DNA of 58,571 nt, from the IMG/VR virus record IMGVR_UViG_3300036886_000519, positions 1-58,571 of that record. One strand, 5' to 3'. The notes under the pieces were generated by a model. It did no database searches, had not been told where the DNA came from, and saw only the letters and a program-made list of their open reading frames with translations. This document shows, piece after piece, positions 57,766-58,571 of the stretch. The position numbers and the translations under genes were made by a program. Each line of letters opens with the position of its first letter. The stretch's first letter is position 1. This DNA is from a virus.

Positions 57766-58571
57766 AGTTCCTTGGCTCCTGTGTTGCTGAAATTGACGGT
57801 GACTTTGCCGGTCCGGCCGTCGTAGCCGACCTTGGCAACCAGCAACTGGATCATCTGCTCCTGCTCCTTGGTCGTCAGGGAGGACCAGATGGCGTCGAAC
57901 TCAGCCAGTATCCGGCGGAGGTCCTCCGCATTGATGTGGTCCGTGTCGAGGTCGCCACGCTCGGCGGTGAGCTCCACCAACCGGCGCTCCGTGGTCTCGA
58001 TCTCGCGCTGAAGAGTAGCCATCCGCTCGAACCGCGCGCCGGAGTCCACGCTGGTATCCGCCGCTTCTCGCGCGAGGTTCTGGTTGAGCTGCCGGAGGCT
58101 TCGCCGTTGGGCTTCCGACTCCTGGTCAATCTCCCGCCGCCGGCGCGCCACCTGGTTGAGAGCTTCGGTGGCGACTGCCTCGGCCAGTTTGGGGTCGGTC
58201 CCAATGCGGCGGATGCTGTCAAGGACGGCAGATTCGATCGCCTGGGCCGGAACGGACTTCGTTTCGCAGTTCTTCCATCCCTTCTGCTGAGCGTTGTAGC
58301 AGACGTAGTAGCGGTAGCGTTTGGACTTCCGCATCGTGTAGGTGTGCATCATGGGGGTCTCGCAGGGCACGCAGAAGAGCAGGCCGCGCAGCAGGGCGCC
58401 GAACTTGTTCTTGAGGCTGGCGCCGTTGTCGCCATTGTTGCGTCGTAGAGTTTCATGGACTCGATCCCAGGTATTCTGCTCGATGATTCGCTCATGCTCC
58501 CCTGGGTACAGGCAGCCTTTGTGGTCCACCATCCCGGTGTAGATGGCATTGGTGAGGACCCCGTGCATCGT
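57747..58571 (-). CDS. Large serine recombinase, C-terminal part (runs off the window)
   Basis: The window holds 274 residues of a large serine recombinase; the catalytic resolvase domain is beyond the right edge. Visible parts are the end of the recombinase domain (IYTGMVDHKGCLYPGEHERI), the zinc ribbon (FCVPCETPM ... YVCYNAQQKGWKNCETK, four cysteines), a long coiled coil (EIDQESEAQRRSLRQLNQNL, RFERMATLQREIETTERRL) and the end SSLTTKEQEQMIQLLVAKVGYDG. These are the DNA-binding and synapsis domains. Its stop overlaps the start of the HTH gene. It could mobilise the defence island independently of the tyrosine integrase at the other end. Confidence 0.88.
   Translation of the reverse strand, partial: TMHGVLTNAIYTGMVDHKGCLYPGEHERIIEQNTWDRVHETLRRNNGDNGASLKNKFGALLRGLLFCVPCETPMMHTYTMRKSKRYRYYVCYNAQQKGWKNCETKSVPAQAIESAVLDSIRRIGTDPKLAEAVATEALNQVARRRREIDQESEAQRRSLRQLNQNLAREAADTSVDSGARFERMATLQREIETTERRLVELTAERGDLDTDHINAEDLRRILAEFDAIWSSLTTKEQEQMIQLLVAKVGYDGRTGKVTVNFSNTGAKELCQGKC

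Noticed and set aside
1-58571. CRISPR arrays, tRNA, rRNA or insertion sequences
   Set aside because: Looked for and not found. The only regular repeats are the GTCCCC, TAGGCGA and CCACCC words, whose spacing is irregular and unlike CRISPR.

Overview
The window is a GC-rich mobile region, best read as a siphovirus-type prophage carrying a dense set of anti-phage genes at its right end. Nothing in it is a housekeeping chromosomal gene, so the host can only be inferred. The high GC, the very tight ATGA-coupled operons, the DUF3489 cassette and the style of the tail and fibre proteins suggest a soil bacterium, possibly Acidobacteriota (Bryobacterales-like). That is memory-based inference with low confidence.

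Layout, left to right. At 1-216 there is a HicA-type toxin, with its antitoxin presumably just outside the window. At 255-1223 there is a tyrosine integrase. From 1283 to 26201 a complete morphogenesis operon runs leftward. In transcription order it is: small and large terminase, gpW-like connector, portal, a prohead protease fused to the major capsid protein, DUF2190 decoration protein, head-tail and tail completion proteins, tail tube, a tail assembly chaperone pair with a probable -1 frameshift, a 1183-residue tape measure, a virion muralytic-type protein, and a tail tip, fibre and glycosidase-like set. At 26313-27447 a three-gene cassette (DUF3489) reads the other way and ends at a strong GC hairpin.

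From 27495 to 43800 lies the leftward early region. It holds two ParB-like/DNA methyltransferase fusions (one m6A-type DPPY, one m4C-type SPPY), several small unknown genes and one rightward pseudo-phosphatase-like gene. It continues with a large primase-helicase whose 3' end carries 12 GTCCCC/GGGGAC hexamers, RecD2-like helicase, ERCC4 nuclease, DUF669 protein, Sak4-like ATPase, Cas4/RecB-like nuclease, a sigma-like protein and an AlpA-type HTH protein. The early operon is preceded by a run of TAGGCGA boxes. The same box forms a perfect inverted repeat upstream of the next leftward pair (43909-45919), one of which has a zinc-ribbon and a C-terminal HTH-like region. These are the best candidates for the immunity or regulatory circuit.

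The right end (46234-58571) is a defence island. It holds a rightward TcmP/DUF5131 pair, then a leftward, fully overlapping operon hsdM-hsdS-ptuA-ptuB-hsdR. Here a Septu-type ATPase/HNH pair is nested inside a type I restriction-modification operon, and HsdR carries a C-terminal S24 (LexA/CI-type) peptidase domain with an intact Ser-Lys pair. Upstream are two decayed gene fragments (a P-loop protein and the N-terminus of a different HsdM), an HTH protein and the C-terminal part of a large serine recombinase that runs off the window. The island may therefore have its own recombinase and need not be part of the phage.

Most exciting candidates: the HsdMS-PtuAB-HsdR(S24) operon; the iteron-like array inside the primase gene; the shared TAGGCGA operator set; the TcmP/DUF5131 pair; and the stop-codon-adjacent T5 frameshift site in the tail chaperone gene.
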